Origin: Gracilaria domingensis
Lineage: Eukaryota; Rhodophyta; Florideophyceae; Gracilariales; Gracilariaceae
Assembly (NCBI GenBank): GCA_022539475.1
Contig: VCMS01000113.1
Span: forward strand, 168,417-232,416
Direction: 5' to 3'
Length of the DNA: 64,000 nt
Both the position numbers and the translations under genes were made by a program. Of this stretch, positions 50,232-60,780 are shown piece by piece. The notes under the pieces are model-generated. The model was not told the origin of the DNA. It was given only the letters and a program-made list of their open reading frames with translations, and did no database searches. Numbering within the stretch: position 1 is the first letter of the stretch; every line of letters starts with the position of its first letter.

Positions 50232-51167
50232 ATGGCCACCCCACCGGGATCTTCTCATGGACACGCCGGTCCTGCTCCACCCCATCGGGATAACGGCACT
50301 GACGAAGTGCCGCCTGCTCCCGGTTCATGGGCTCCGAGCACCCGAAGTACCCATGGAGGGATTCTACCACGTGTGGAGGACCCGGAGCGCATACTCCGTC
50401 AGTTCTCCCCGACCGACTTTCGGAACCGTCTCGAGGCCATGCGCCAGCATGCCTCTCGAGAAGCGACTCCGCAGCCGCAGACCCCCAGGGCAACAGCGCC
50501 CGAGACCCTCGTTGGGACTCCGCAACGACCCGCAGGGAGTGAGGTTCAACCCGTTACGGGAGAGCTACTCATAGCCCTGAGGCCACTTGTGGATTCTATG
50601 GTGACACTCGAGGTCGAGCGCCGTATTCGCCACAGGGTTAATGCTGAAGTGGAAGGCGTGCTGGATACCCTTGTCCAGCGGGTCGCTTCTAAGATGACCG
50701 TCACCGGAATTCTGGACGGCGCTATTGCCACCAGTGTGCACACTGAGGTACAGCGCCGTCTCCAGCTCGCTCCCATTGGGTATGAGCAAACTGTCAACCA
50801 TCAGCCGGCCGTCTCGGTATTGCAACCGACCACTATCCCTGCCGAACATGAAGCAGATTCCAGACCCGGCAGGGACCCCAGTAGTGATAGACCCGACTTG
50901 GGAACTCCTCCTCTAGGGAAACAAAAGAGTACCGGTTGCGTGACCCAATTGGGACGCGACAAAAGGGGAAGAAGGAGACGCCCAGGCCGAAGTCGGAACC
51001 GGAGGAAGTCATCCCTTTTGGGTCCTGACTTTTCCGACTGGGACGACTCTCAATCGAGCTCAGATATGCCCGAGTGGAGCGACTCGGACTGCTCCGACCG
51101 TGAGCCGGACGAATTGCGACTTGCGAAGCATTCTACCCAAACACGGGAACTAACTGAAGGCGCTTAG
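50232..51167 (+). CDS. Gypsy B gag-like ORF
   Basis: A 311-aa intact frame from ATG 50232, 219 bp after the primer-binding site, the normal place for gag. The product is Pro-rich at first, then has a helical, coiled-coil-like centre (LIALRPLVDSMVTLEVERRI onward), a basic stretch (KRGRRRRPGRSRNRRKSS) and an acidic Ser/Asp tail. No zinc knuckle is found. The frame is open further upstream to 50124 without an ATG. It contains six CCC...GGG dyads in different codon phases. Assigned to gag by position, not by sequence family. Confidence 0.5.
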   Translation: MATPPGSSHGHAGPAPPHRDNGTDEVPPAPGSWAPSTRSTHGGILPRVEDPERILRQFSPTDFRNRLEAMRQHASREATPQPQTPRATAPETLVGTPQRPAGSEVQPVTGELLIALRPLVDSMVTLEVERRIRHRVNAEVEGVLDTLVQRVASKMTVTGILDGAIATSVHTEVQRRLQLAPIGYEQTVNHQPAVSVLQPTTIPAEHEADSRPGRDPSSDRPDLGTPPLGKQKSTGCVTQLGRDKRGRRRRPGRSRNRRKSSLLGPDFSDWDDSQSSSDMPEWSDSDCSDREPDELRLAKHSTQTRELTEGA

Positions 51168-51913
51168 CTCCAAACTCTGCTCTTCGACACGCAGAAGTAT
51201 CAAATGTATGCTTCTGTCTCTCCCCCTTAATCTAACTCCTAACAAATCTAACATGACCTAATCAGGACGTTGTCACCACCGTCCTGGAACATAGATCGGT
51301 TCGGAACCCATATGGGACAAGGACTGGTCCTACACCTCTCGACTTGTCTCGTGCAGGTGCCCTCATGTGGGAATCAATTACAATCGTTCTGCAAGTTAAT
51401 CGAATCCCCATGTCACTCTGGGATCACCCTGTACGGGATACTCGCCCATCACTAACTACCTTATTATGTTCTCGACAACGCTTTCCGGTTGCGAGGAACA
51501 CCCTTCTCTGTGAACGTGCTTGTCCACTACTTGTTCCTTAAAGGAAAACAATCCTGGCTGGGACAGTTTGTTTTGTTCGTTGGACAACGTACACGTTTTC
51601 AGAGTCTTGACTACCCAACGGGACTCTTTCTATGCTCTACTCCACTTCTATTGGCGTTGTGCAGGCTTTTGCGCACTGTTTCCTTTTCGGTGGTTCCGCT
51701 CACGCAGTGCGCTCGCCCAAGAAGGGGAGGGGCTGGTTGAACATGGGTTACGGTCGTGAAATAACCGAAACGGTTCAAGACCCAGTTTGGGAATCGAACT
51801 AATCTCAACCTGTTTTTCGTTGGTTCTTCGCATTAGTTTCTGCTTGAAAAGGACACCCTTCTGGGATTTAATCTCTTTCCCTTGACTTTCTTGTCGGGCA
51901 ACGCGGTTATTCT
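51168..51913. other. Decayed inner part of gypsy B (RT/RNase H expected, not seen)
   Basis: About 750 bp where reverse transcriptase and RNase H should lie. No YxDD or RNase H motif is visible in any frame. Stops are frequent. The CCC...GGGA dyads continue (51307, 51427, 51614, 51781, 51856). It is either deleted or heavily decayed sequence. Confidence 0.4.
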
Positions 51914-53604
51914 TTGCCGTTCTCCCTGATGGGCTTTCCTTTCCTTTTATCTATGACGAACCTTTCAGAATCTTTGATATTCATACCGGGTATTCGGTCT
52001 ATCCACGAAGTGCACTCATCCGAGACGGATGTACTTCCAATCCCATCGGAGGAGTTCCTGGAAGAGCAATCCCAAGACCCGTGGTATGTGGGTGTTACCG
52101 AGTCTGTCGGAATGCCATACTTCCGCTTCGGTTACGACCATCATGGTTTCCTTTCAAGGACCTCACTCTTGGACGGTGCAATTCAGCGCCTGGTCCCTCC
52201 AACCCTACGGGACCGCGTACTCTATCTGTCGCATTACCCAAGATTGGCTGGTCACCCTGGAGGTAGAAAAAGGTACGCGACCCTCAGACGGGACTTCTAT
52301 TGGCCATTCATGGCGAATGACGTCTATCAGATCATCAAAGACTGTCGGTCATGCGCTGCGACGCGAGGTACGCAGCACAAACATCAGAAGTATCTAAAGC
52401 TATTTCCCGCAGCGGGTCCGCTCGAATTTGTCGCGATGGACATACTGGGGCCACTTACGAAGACCACACATGGGAATCGCTTTATCCTGGTCATTACTGA
52501 CCGCTTCTCCAAGCTGGCTCGCGCTATTCCCTTAGGGGCTACAGAAGCTAACAATATTGCGCTTGCTTTCTTGGAGCATTGGATATTCCCATATGGGGTA
52601 CCCCAGTACTTGCTGACCGATGACGGAGCGCAGTTCGTCTCGAAAATCTTCGAAGCCCTTTGCGGGGATCTAGGTTTGCGTCATTTGCTGACGGCGGCCT
52701 ACCATTCGCAGACTAACGGACAGGCGGAGCGTTTTAATCGAACCCTTGTGGGACGCCTTAGACATTACGTGTCGGAGCACCAGCGAGACTGGGATGATTT
52801 CGTCCAGCCCTTGATCTTCGCGTACAACGCCCAGGTCCATCGGACCACCCGGACGATACCTTTTGACCTGGTGCTAACTCGACACCCCCTGGGATCGTCG
52901 TCGAGGCGCCAACCACCGCTATCTCCCCAGCTGGGTCTGACAATCCGAATTCGGTCACAGTGAAACGTCAGACCCGCGCCCGTATTCGGTACCTCCTTTC
53001 GAAGGCCAAAGCGACAATGGACCGTGTCCAGCGCCGCTACAAGGCTGATTTTGATTCCCGTGTACGGGCTCAGCTTTCACTTCCCCCTGGGGACTACGTC
53101 TTTTTAGACCGCCCTTCGCGAAAAACGACGGAGACTGCGGAGGAAGAAGATATCTCCCGCAAGCTCCTGCCTAGGACAACTGGTTTCTTTCGGGTTGTCA
53201 AAGCCACAGACACAACCGTGACCATCTTGGACGGCGGCCTGCAAGACACGGTTTCAATTGAACGTGTCACGAAAGCCCCACGGGGTCCTGACGCGGCCGA
53301 GTCACCAAAGACACAGCCGGAGTCGCCTCAGCCTGCATCACCCCCACCGGGAGTGCCAACGCCGGTTTCCGAAGCGTCTAACCCCACTGGGAACGCTCCT
53401 TCTGAGCCACAGTCTACCGGCCCTAAACAGGTCTCGGTCGATCCTACGACCCTGCTTGAACCCTCTGGGACACCTCTCCCAGACGTGGAACTGCCGCCTG
53501 AACTTCTCGAGGAGGAAGGCGGCGATTCCCGCGAATGGGTTGTAGAAAAGGTCCTCAACGAGGGTGTGACCCCTGGTGGGTCTGCAGTCGTCAAAGTCCG
53601 ATAG
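51914..53604 (+). pseudogene. Gypsy B integrase, one frameshift
   Basis: Frame 1 (51914-52963) has the HHCC zinc site (HYPRLAGHPGGRKRYATL, CRSCAATR) and the D-D-E core: FVAMDILGPL, YLLTDDGAQFVS, and NGQAERFNRTL for the Glu. It then runs to a stop; the normal continuation, with helical RYLLSKAKATMDRVQRRYK and PGDYVFLDRP, lies in another frame (52960-53604), so a frameshift near 52940 breaks the protein. A Pro-rich tail follows the C-terminal domain; no chromodomain is seen. It belongs to element B by its dyad pattern and frame, since element A stops after its protease. Confidence 0.82.
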
Positions 53605-55560
53605 TACCGTTACCCACCTCCGAGAGACTCCTAGGAGCCCCTCGACAACATTCTCTTTAACTTTGTCGCCCGCTTTCGCGCGCGACGCGACCGTGCACGC
53701 TCGCGCAACTGAACGCAACCTCTTTCCAGGACTTTGGAGTGCTTTTCCCCTCTCGGGTAAGAAAACTTTTGGCATAGTCTCCACCCGGCCATGGCGGCCA
53801 CAATTTTTACCGGCGGGATAGCGCGCTTTCAAAGTCCTTGTGGGTCTCGTGAAGGCCTTCGGAAGGCTTCGCAACGTTTTCGGAGAATTTTGGACCCCTT
53901 GGGGACGATCTAGGACGACGTGGAACGTCCGCAGTACCGAGCGGCCGACCTTTTGAGGACTCTGCACACAAGCCGCAGCGCATCACACTGCTGGCATGCG
54001 CCTTTGCACGCACGGGACACCCGCGTTGGCCACGTGCGCGCTGTTGCACGCTCGAATCACCCACGTGGGACACGCGGGCGCCATGCACAAGCGCGCGCGC
54101 CGCTATGCGCCGTTGCAAGCGTGCCAAACCCCACGTGGCCCACGCCTATGGGTAGCCGATTGGGTATACAGTACTGCCCGTAGGGACGCGGTCTGGCACG
54201 ATCAAAAAATCCTAAGTATTTTGATGTGCCGCGCACCCCAAATCGGGCATTGCGAGCCGCTGAAACGTCCGCGTTTCCGAGCTACGGGCAAAACAAAGAA
54301 TAGTGCTTTTCGACCCCATCTGGGAAAGTAGTTTTCAGCACGAATTTTTTGATTCGCCTTGCAAGTAACCCTTTGGGAAATCAGCCAGTTTTAACCTATT
54401 CACCTATAGAGGACATGCCTATTTGGCTGCCACGCGTACTGTGCACCCCTTCGCCTTGCTGGCACGTGCAGCGCGGGCGCGCGCAGCGCCGTGCACGCGC
54501 GCGCGTCCCAGCAAGGTCGCCCCGGTTCAGCCGGCGCGGAACTTTCGGCGCTTGGAGTCCAAGCGCGCCCCAAGAAGGGGAGGGGACCCAAGCAGGGCTC
54601 AATTTACGCCCTGAGCGCCGTGCCGCACGCTGCGCACCCTGCGCGCGCATCGCTGAAGTGCCCGCGCTGGCCCTCGGGAGGGATAATCTCGCCGCAAACA
54701 GATCGCGAACACGCATCCCGCTAGGGAAAAAGGGCAAGCTGAAGCTCTTTATTGACTCAAGAGAGCAGAAGCGCGTTACGCATTCCCACCACGGGTACGA
54801 AGACGGCGACGGACGGCACTGATGGGAACGTCCATGTTCGATTCGAAAGACGCCTTAGAGGACTCACCTTTCGCAGGGGCGTGCAGCGAGCGAAGCCCAC
54901 CGGGACCATCACCCACCAGGAAACCTGGAACCTTTTCGGAATGCCCCTCGCCAGGGTCGTACACGGTAAGAAGAGTACCCGTTGTGGGATTGGCTGCCCT
55001 TGGAACCGGCAAAAGACACGACCCATGCGGGACACCTGAACAGTTCTGCGACCGTCGGCAGCAGATAGCGGGTCGACTGAGACGCGTAGCACCCAGCAAG
55101 ATCAGTGGAAGTCGTTGCTGGAGAGAAAGCGATTCGTGTCGACGCGCAGGGCCCTTATGGGATATCGTTAGGATCTATGTACGAAACTCCAACGCCTGTC
55201 ATTCAGACATGTGACCCCTTGGGAAAACAACTTCGAGAGCCTCTGTCTCATGTTGTACACCCCTGGGAAGGAAATTATACCCATTAGTAACAAACGTTTG
55301 TCGTTGACGCGCGTCGTTTCAACACAATGCGTAATCGGAACGAACCCTACGGGAGGATACAGTAGAAACTGAAGCGCCTGCAGAGGAATGTCGTTGAGTG
55401 AGACGGACCCATACGGGATTGAATGTACAATTATTCGTACTATGCCTCAGACCCTCCCCGGGATCGGAGAGCTTCTCAGCTTGAACCGTGTACTGGTCAC
55501 AGATGCGTCAACCCTCCATGGAGTACAGCGAGACCCATTCTAATTTCGATAGATCAACGT
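53605..55560. other. Non-coding tail with dense CCC...GGGA dyads
   Basis: About 1.95 kb after the integrase with no credible gene. The left part has GC-rich stretches (53980-54170, 54440-54720) whose frames are compositional. At least 14 CCC-N(2-7)-GGG(A/T) dyads are spread from 54177 to 55463 (e.g. 54369, 54896, 55022, 55152, 55215, 55346, 55408). A 3' LTR matching LTR B is not found. Confidence 0.5.
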
Positions 55561-55590
55561 CTGTGTCTTGCAGATGCTAGTTTTTGGCGA

Positions 55591-55690
55591 GGGTCGTCCA
55601 GAAATTGGCAAGGGTCGTCCAGTAAATTTTTTGAAAAAATATCGAGATCAATTATTTCAAAATTTGCAGATAATTGCTTGGGTCGTCCAG
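55591..55690 (+). repeat. Three copies of GGGTCGTCCAG
   Basis: Exact 11-bp copies at 55591-55601, 55612-55622 and 55680-55690, within AT-rich sequence. Spacing is 21 and 68 bp. The function is unknown. Confidence 0.75.
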
Positions 55691-55988
55691 AATCGCTGTG
55701 CAGTAAATACTGGTGGGTTTTCCACTCGTGCTAGTTCTTTAGTCGAGGGCTACCTGAACTGTATTTCGCGAAGTCTAGGTTCAGTTTCCATTAAGGTGCA
55801 TATTACACGATACCTTCTGCGGAATGATACCCTGCAACGCATGGAATACTGTTGCTAGTACAGATGATGTCCATTATGAAATCATACCGTTTTATTCGTA
55901 TCTATTCTTCTATCGACCGCTTTTGCTAACCACTACTTCGCTATATTACATGTACCATATCCCCATGATGGAGCGGGTGTAGGCGCAA

Positions 55989-56140
55989 TCTGCGGCAGAT
56001 GCCGCAGACTGCACGTCCACCATCGGCTGTATCGGTAGAACAAATACGCACTCCGAGAGGATGAGGCGCGAAGCGCCTCATCCTCTCCGTTCCTCATGTA
56101 GGGAACCATGCCCAGATGCATGGTTCCCTACTTGAGGAAC
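55989..56140. repeat. Cluster of three hairpins
   Basis: Hairpin 1: TCTGCGGC (55989) with its complement at 56001-56008. Hairpin 2: a perfect 15-bp stem, 56055-56069 with 56073-56087, loop GAA. Hairpin 3: a 23-bp stem with one mismatch, 56089-56111 with 56118-56140, loop CCAGAT. Hairpins 2 and 3 are one base apart. Typical of transposon ends or subterminal sites; no coding role. Confidence 0.8.
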
Positions 56141-56181
56141 CTGCACCTGCAACTCGTGAGCTACGTCCGCATCAAAAGTCA

Positions 56182-57075
56182 TTTACCTGTATACGCAAGC
56201 AGAAAGTATCCATAAGTTAGTCAATGATCCGTTGGATACATTTGAAATGCGATGGAACGTACCATTGATAAGAGCAAAACAGAAACGTTGCGCTAGAAAA
56301 GTCGAGGGACCTAGTAACTCGCAAAATGAAAAAGAAGAAGGAAAGGGATGGGTTAGATTACCAGCCCACCATCATCGTAAAGCGCGAAAGGTGTCGAAGC
56401 GAGAAGTCACAACCAAGGACACCAAGAATGCCCATGCAGCAAACATACCTCAAGATGCGATAAACGAAAGAGCAGCCTATGTCCCAACCAAGTACCAGAA
56501 TCGCCTATCCCGAAGAGCCAGAGATCGATCTTGAGAGACGAAATGAAATTGGTCGTTTACTTGTATACGCAAGCAGAAAGTATCCATATGTTAGTCAATG
56601 CTCCGTTGGATACAGTTGAAATGCGATAGAACGTACCATTGATAAGAGCAAAACAGAAACGTTGCGCTAGAAAAGTCGAGGGACCTAGTAACTCGTAAAC
56701 GGAAGAAGAAGCAGGAAAGGGATCGGTTAGATTACCAGCCCACCATCATCGTAAAGCGCGAAAAGGTGTCGAAGCGAGAACTCACAAGCAAGGACACCAA
56801 GAATGCCCATGCAGCAAACATACCGCAAGATGCGATTAACGAGAGAGCAGCCTATGTCCCAACCAAGTACCAGAATCGCCTATTCCGAACAGCCAGAGAT
56901 CGATCTTGAGAGACGAAATGAAATTGGTCGTTTTCCTGTATACGCAAGCAGAAAGTATCCATAAGTTAGTCAATGCTCCGTCGGATACAGTTGAAATGGG
57001 ATAGAACGTACCATTGATAAGAGCAAAACAGAAACGTTGCGCTAGAAAAATCGAGGGACCTAGTAACTCGCAAAA
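56182..57075. repeat. Tandem repeat, ~373-bp unit, 2.4 copies
   Basis: Copies start at 56182, 56555 and 56931 (periods 373 and 376); the third stops at about 57075. Each begins near CCTGTATACGCAAGCAG and includes GAAAGTATCCATA and ACGTTGCGCTAG. Copies differ by scattered substitutions and small indels. The 100-codon frame in copy 1 (56232-56534) is broken in copy 2, so it is probably not a gene. It lies upstream of the Plavaka-type transposase and may be its 5' region or a local satellite. Confidence 0.85.
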
Positions 57076-57312
57076 GTAACCCAAAGCCGTTTTCTTGCCG
57101 TGTACATGTCGCAGAGCGCGAAGAGACGTGGTGAGGATTGGTTAGTTTAGAACAAAGATACGTAGAAGGAAATGGAAGCACGTACGAAAAGACTGCGCGG
57201 AATACATCCGTGAGATACGGATGCTGTCCGCTTTATGGAGGCGTCCGACGAGGGCGGAGAAAGAGAATGAGGTACGCTTCATGTCCGCTTAATGGAATCC
57301 ATTCTCAGCACG

Positions 57313-57398
57313 CTACTTCGTAATCCGTCGTACTTTTTTCCGCCCTCGCACTTCGTAGCGAGTGCGAGGGCGGAAAAACGTACGACGGAGCGGAGTAG
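57313..57398. repeat. Long imperfect hairpin
   Basis: Left arm 57313-57352, right arm 57361-57398, loop of 8 bases. The inner part of about 28 bp is nearly perfect (one mismatch), the outer part has a small indel. Located 356 bp before the transposase ATG. Confidence 0.8.
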
Positions 57399-57753
57399 AA
57401 CGCGAGGATGGCACGGATCACGACGGTAACAAAAGGTAGGACGTCGGACGGGCGGGGGCGGCGGCGGAGGGAAGAGATTTATTTTTCTGTGCGAGATTGG
57501 ACAAGTGTACAGCGTACAACGTTGGGAAACCACAGGTTTATAACCAGTGGTAGATAATACGAGAAGTACACCCTTGTGTTGAGGTCGACGTGTACCTACG
57601 TTCCTTTTTGAACGAAAGCACGTGATTTAAACTCAAAATATATTCTCCGTTCTGAGCAAGACGTCGATATTGACTGTCGCTCGACCTCCTTCTCCCTTCG
57701 GACGCCCTTCCCTTGCAGTCTTTGTCGTCGTTTCTCGTACATTTCTTCTTCCC

Positions 57754-60700
57754 ATGGTCTACTACTGTACACATAAGAAGCGTGGGTGCCCCTTCGTTAC
57801 TCGCCGAGGAGTCTTATCTCTTCAACAGCATGTCAACCATTGCCCGTTTCGTCTGAAAGCAGCGCTGGAAGACGACAATAGCCGGCCCATTCGGGGAAGC
57901 AAGCGTCTCAAGCTTTCCGCGCCCGCGCCCGCATCTTCCGAAACGGTCACTGCTCCTTGTCGCCTTCCCGAGCCTCCAGTGTCCGAGGACATCGTCGACC
58001 CCACTCCGTGCGCCCCTCCCATTCCGGACACTTCGCATTGTGTTTCTCCTTCCCCGGATCCCGCGTCATTAGAGCGAGAACACGGAAGCAGTTCCCGCCC
58101 AGTGCCTTCTCAGGAGGCCCTTGGTGATTTGCATATGGATTATCTCACGGTTTGTCTGGCTTCAGTAGCTTCCAACCTTGGTCATCGTGAGGCGGACGAG
58201 CTAATTGGGCTACTTCGGGACCCGCGATTCTCGCAAAAGCGATTCAACGAGACCATAACAAGTTCCAAGCGCTGTACAGAACTGAAGAACGCCATTTTCG
58301 AACGATACGCCTCAAAGGACGGTTTCAATCGCAGAACTGTCTCGCCAGAAGGATGTAAGTTCAGCGCCACCCTCTACACGAGAGACCCCGTTCAGACAAT
58401 TGTGAAACAGCTCCAGTTGGCTAACAACGAAAACACATTCTTCCACCCTATACCTCAGATCCACTCCACGAAAATATCTCACCCCATGTCCGGCTCTCTC
58501 GCAAGAGACGCCACCTCAAAACTTAAGGAAATGGTCATGGGCTCTTTGGATAGTAGAATAGTGTGGTACTCCCAAGAAATAAGTTACAGTGAATCTTTCG
58601 TAGGTCTTCTGCAGGTATACACCGATAAGTCTTCAACAACTCTAAAGCAAACATCGGTTACCGCCTATCCTCTTCACCTCATATTTCTCAACTTCTCCGA
58701 CGAGCTTCGCCGTAAGTGTATCCGTGATGACCTCACAGTAGTGGCATACTTCCCTACCACACTGATCGAGGTTTCCGCATCTGAAGCAGACGCAATGCCA
58801 TTTGTTTCTAGCAAGTCTCTACGCGAGTCCAGGATGCAAATCCTTCAAGAATCTCTTCGTCAAGTCCTGGAGCCCATTCTAAATCTCACGCAGAAAGGTT
58901 TTCAGTTCATCGGGGAAGACAAACTAAGTCGAGTGTGCCATCCTCTGCTTGCAAGTTATTGTGCGGATATTCCTGAGGCTAAGGACATTCTGTCCATTCT
59001 TCATGGGACCAAAACGGAAAGCCCGTGTCATAGATGCAAAGCCCCTCGCTCATCTTTATGCAGTCCTATTACCACCTCATTCAACGGACGTTCTCAAAAG
59101 CACACGAAAAGCATCCGAAAGACATACACAGCTATCTTGCAACATGCACAAAAAGACGAGGCGGAAAGACGTCCACGTCGTGCGAGGGAGAGGAGATCTC
59201 AAGCGGATACTCTGCTGCGTTCAAATTCCATATCTCTCATTCCTTCGTTCCTCGAAACTTCCGTAAGCCTTGGAATGATCCCGGGATTGTCTCCATACAG
59301 TCTGTTCTCATTCAAACCATTACATAACTTGCATCTCGGCATCTCAAAGTTGATAAAAACGGCCACAATCGAGAGACTGCAGTCAGACACCCTGTGCACC
59401 ACAATAGGAACATCTGCATCGCGTTCATTTCGAACGATACGCACCCAACTCCTCAACCATGCAAACGCAATTCTAGCTGCCATAGAACGCGATTCTCCTG
59501 CCAAAGGTTTACATATCGATTTCTCCACGCAGGAGAAAGGCAAATCTTTGAATGGTATCTTCACGAAAGACGGTCTCCGTGGAATGCTGGAGGCCAAAAA
59601 CTACAAAGCACTTGACATGGTCTTTCCCTTCATAGGAGCATTCTTTGACATATGCTGTGGAGAACAGGACGTTGCCCCAATCACAACCGTTTTCTCTCAG
59701 TACTCGGACTTGCTCTCGACCTTATTCAGATACAATCGTGACCCGTATTGGACTGAAAGCTCTCTCCTGTGTCTTAGTTCGGAGATTGAAGCCTTCAAGC
59801 GTTCCGCAACAAAGACTCTGCCGGATTTTCATCCCTCCAGACTGGGAACTCTGAAGTTTCATCTTCTCGATCATCTCGTGGACGATATTCGCCGTCTGGG
59901 AAGTATCAAGTACTACGACGCAGGCATATACGAACATGCACACCTGCTATTTAAGAGACACTACAAAAAGACGTCCAGAAGAACAGCAACGGCTGTGGAG
60001 GAGACTATTCGCTCCATTGAGCACGGACATGTTAGAAAGCAATGGAATGGCAATACTCCTTACCAGCGTAATCCAGGTTTACCAGGAACTTCCACACAGC
60101 TTCCTCGGTTTGCAATGAGAGGGCGTTCTTTCACTTTACGAGCTCTTCAACATTGTGTTTCAAGTATGTCCAGTTCAAAAACATGGACTGCTGTTAGAGA
60201 AATGTTCTCAAGTACGGACACAAGGTCGATTCTTGATCAAATTGGTGAACAGGCCCTTCCTCCTTTCCTCAATCTCGTGAAAGAAACACTGGATGAGCAC
60301 TCTATTACATACTTCCCAGAAAAGACAAGGATAACTCTGGTGAATTCGGCCCTCGTGAAAGGCGGTTTCGTTCCGACTCTTGAACACTTCGAGTCGTCTT
60401 CTAAGGCACTTAAGCTTGGACGACCCAAATACCCCATCATCCAACGTGTCTTCGCTTCTCCAGCATTTGGTCCCAGTAGAAAGCCAAAGTTTTCCACTGT
60501 ATTGGTAAGCGGAGAAGATTCAGAGACTTGGGTTGCCCAGGTAGTCGCTCTGATGTCGGCCACGTCGCGATTCGGAGCTATTGCAAAGGTCGCGTATTGT
60601 GCTAAAAGTCGCGGATCAAGTGGGTGTGAAGCGCTAGTTTTCTCTATTTTGATATGTGTGCACGGCGTGTGCAGCGAAATCACTGCCAGAAGAGCCGGGA

Positions 60701-60780
60701 GGAGTGCTTTCGAAGGTCTCCGGAGGGTGCCAAAATGTGGCCAGAACGTGCCCGCGGGCGGAGGGGGTCGGTCGTGTTAG
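57754..60780 (+). CDS. Plavaka-type transposase (CMC superfamily DNA transposon)
   Basis: About 1,008 aa from ATG 57754 (the frame is open from 57670). The N-terminus has a C2H2-like finger: YYCTHKKRGCPF with HVNHCPF. The central region carries the Plavaka hallmarks: LLQVYTDKSSTTLKQTSVTA, AYPLHLIFLNFSDELRRK, VVAYFPTTLIE, then CHPLLASYCADIPEAKDIL and CHRCKAP. Later parts include FKPLHNLHLGISK and FHLLDHLVDDIRRLG with YDAGIYEHAHLLFKRHYKKTS. Such cut-and-paste transposases are best known from fungi. The frame is unbroken, but its last ~38 codons (from about 60668) are read from a fold-back palindrome structure, so the natural C-terminus is probably altered or lost. Confidence 0.82.
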   Translation: MVYYCTHKKRGCPFVTRRGVLSLQQHVNHCPFRLKAALEDDNSRPIRGSKRLKLSAPAPASSETVTAPCRLPEPPVSEDIVDPTPCAPPIPDTSHCVSPSPDPASLEREHGSSSRPVPSQEALGDLHMDYLTVCLASVASNLGHREADELIGLLRDPRFSQKRFNETITSSKRCTELKNAIFERYASKDGFNRRTVSPEGCKFSATLYTRDPVQTIVKQLQLANNENTFFHPIPQIHSTKISHPMSGSLARDATSKLKEMVMGSLDSRIVWYSQEISYSESFVGLLQVYTDKSSTTLKQTSVTAYPLHLIFLNFSDELRRKCIRDDLTVVAYFPTTLIEVSASEADAMPFVSSKSLRESRMQILQESLRQVLEPILNLTQKGFQFIGEDKLSRVCHPLLASYCADIPEAKDILSILHGTKTESPCHRCKAPRSSLCSPITTSFNGRSQKHTKSIRKTYTAILQHAQKDEAERRPRRARERRSQADTLLRSNSISLIPSFLETSVSLGMIPGLSPYSLFSFKPLHNLHLGISKLIKTATIERLQSDTLCTTIGTSASRSFRTIRTQLLNHANAILAAIERDSPAKGLHIDFSTQEKGKSLNGIFTKDGLRGMLEAKNYKALDMVFPFIGAFFDICCGEQDVAPITTVFSQYSDLLSTLFRYNRDPYWTESSLLCLSSEIEAFKRSATKTLPDFHPSRLGTLKFHLLDHLVDDIRRLGSIKYYDAGIYEHAHLLFKRHYKKTSRRTATAVEETIRSIEHGHVRKQWNGNTPYQRNPGLPGTSTQLPRFAMRGRSFTLRALQHCVSSMSSSKTWTAVREMFSSTDTRSILDQIGEQALPPFLNLVKETLDEHSITYFPEKTRITLVNSALVKGGFVPTLEHFESSSKALKLGRPKYPIIQRVFASPAFGPSRKPKFSTVLVSGEDSETWVAQVVALMSATSRFGAIAKVAYCAKSRGSSGCEALVFSILICVHGVCSEITARRAGRSAFEGLRRVPKCGQNVPAGGGGRSC

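Noticed and set aside
53920-54822. GC-rich frames of 87-157 codons after the gypsy integrase
   Set aside because: Overlap on both strands, Ala/Arg-rich, no motif; best explained by composition.
56232-56534. 100-codon ORF in the first copy of the 373-bp repeat
   Set aside because: The matching frame is interrupted in the second copy; no known motif.
57670-57753. Extra 28 codons before the transposase ATG
   Set aside because: The frame opens with TTG and has no ATG until 57754, just before the zinc-finger-like N-terminus.
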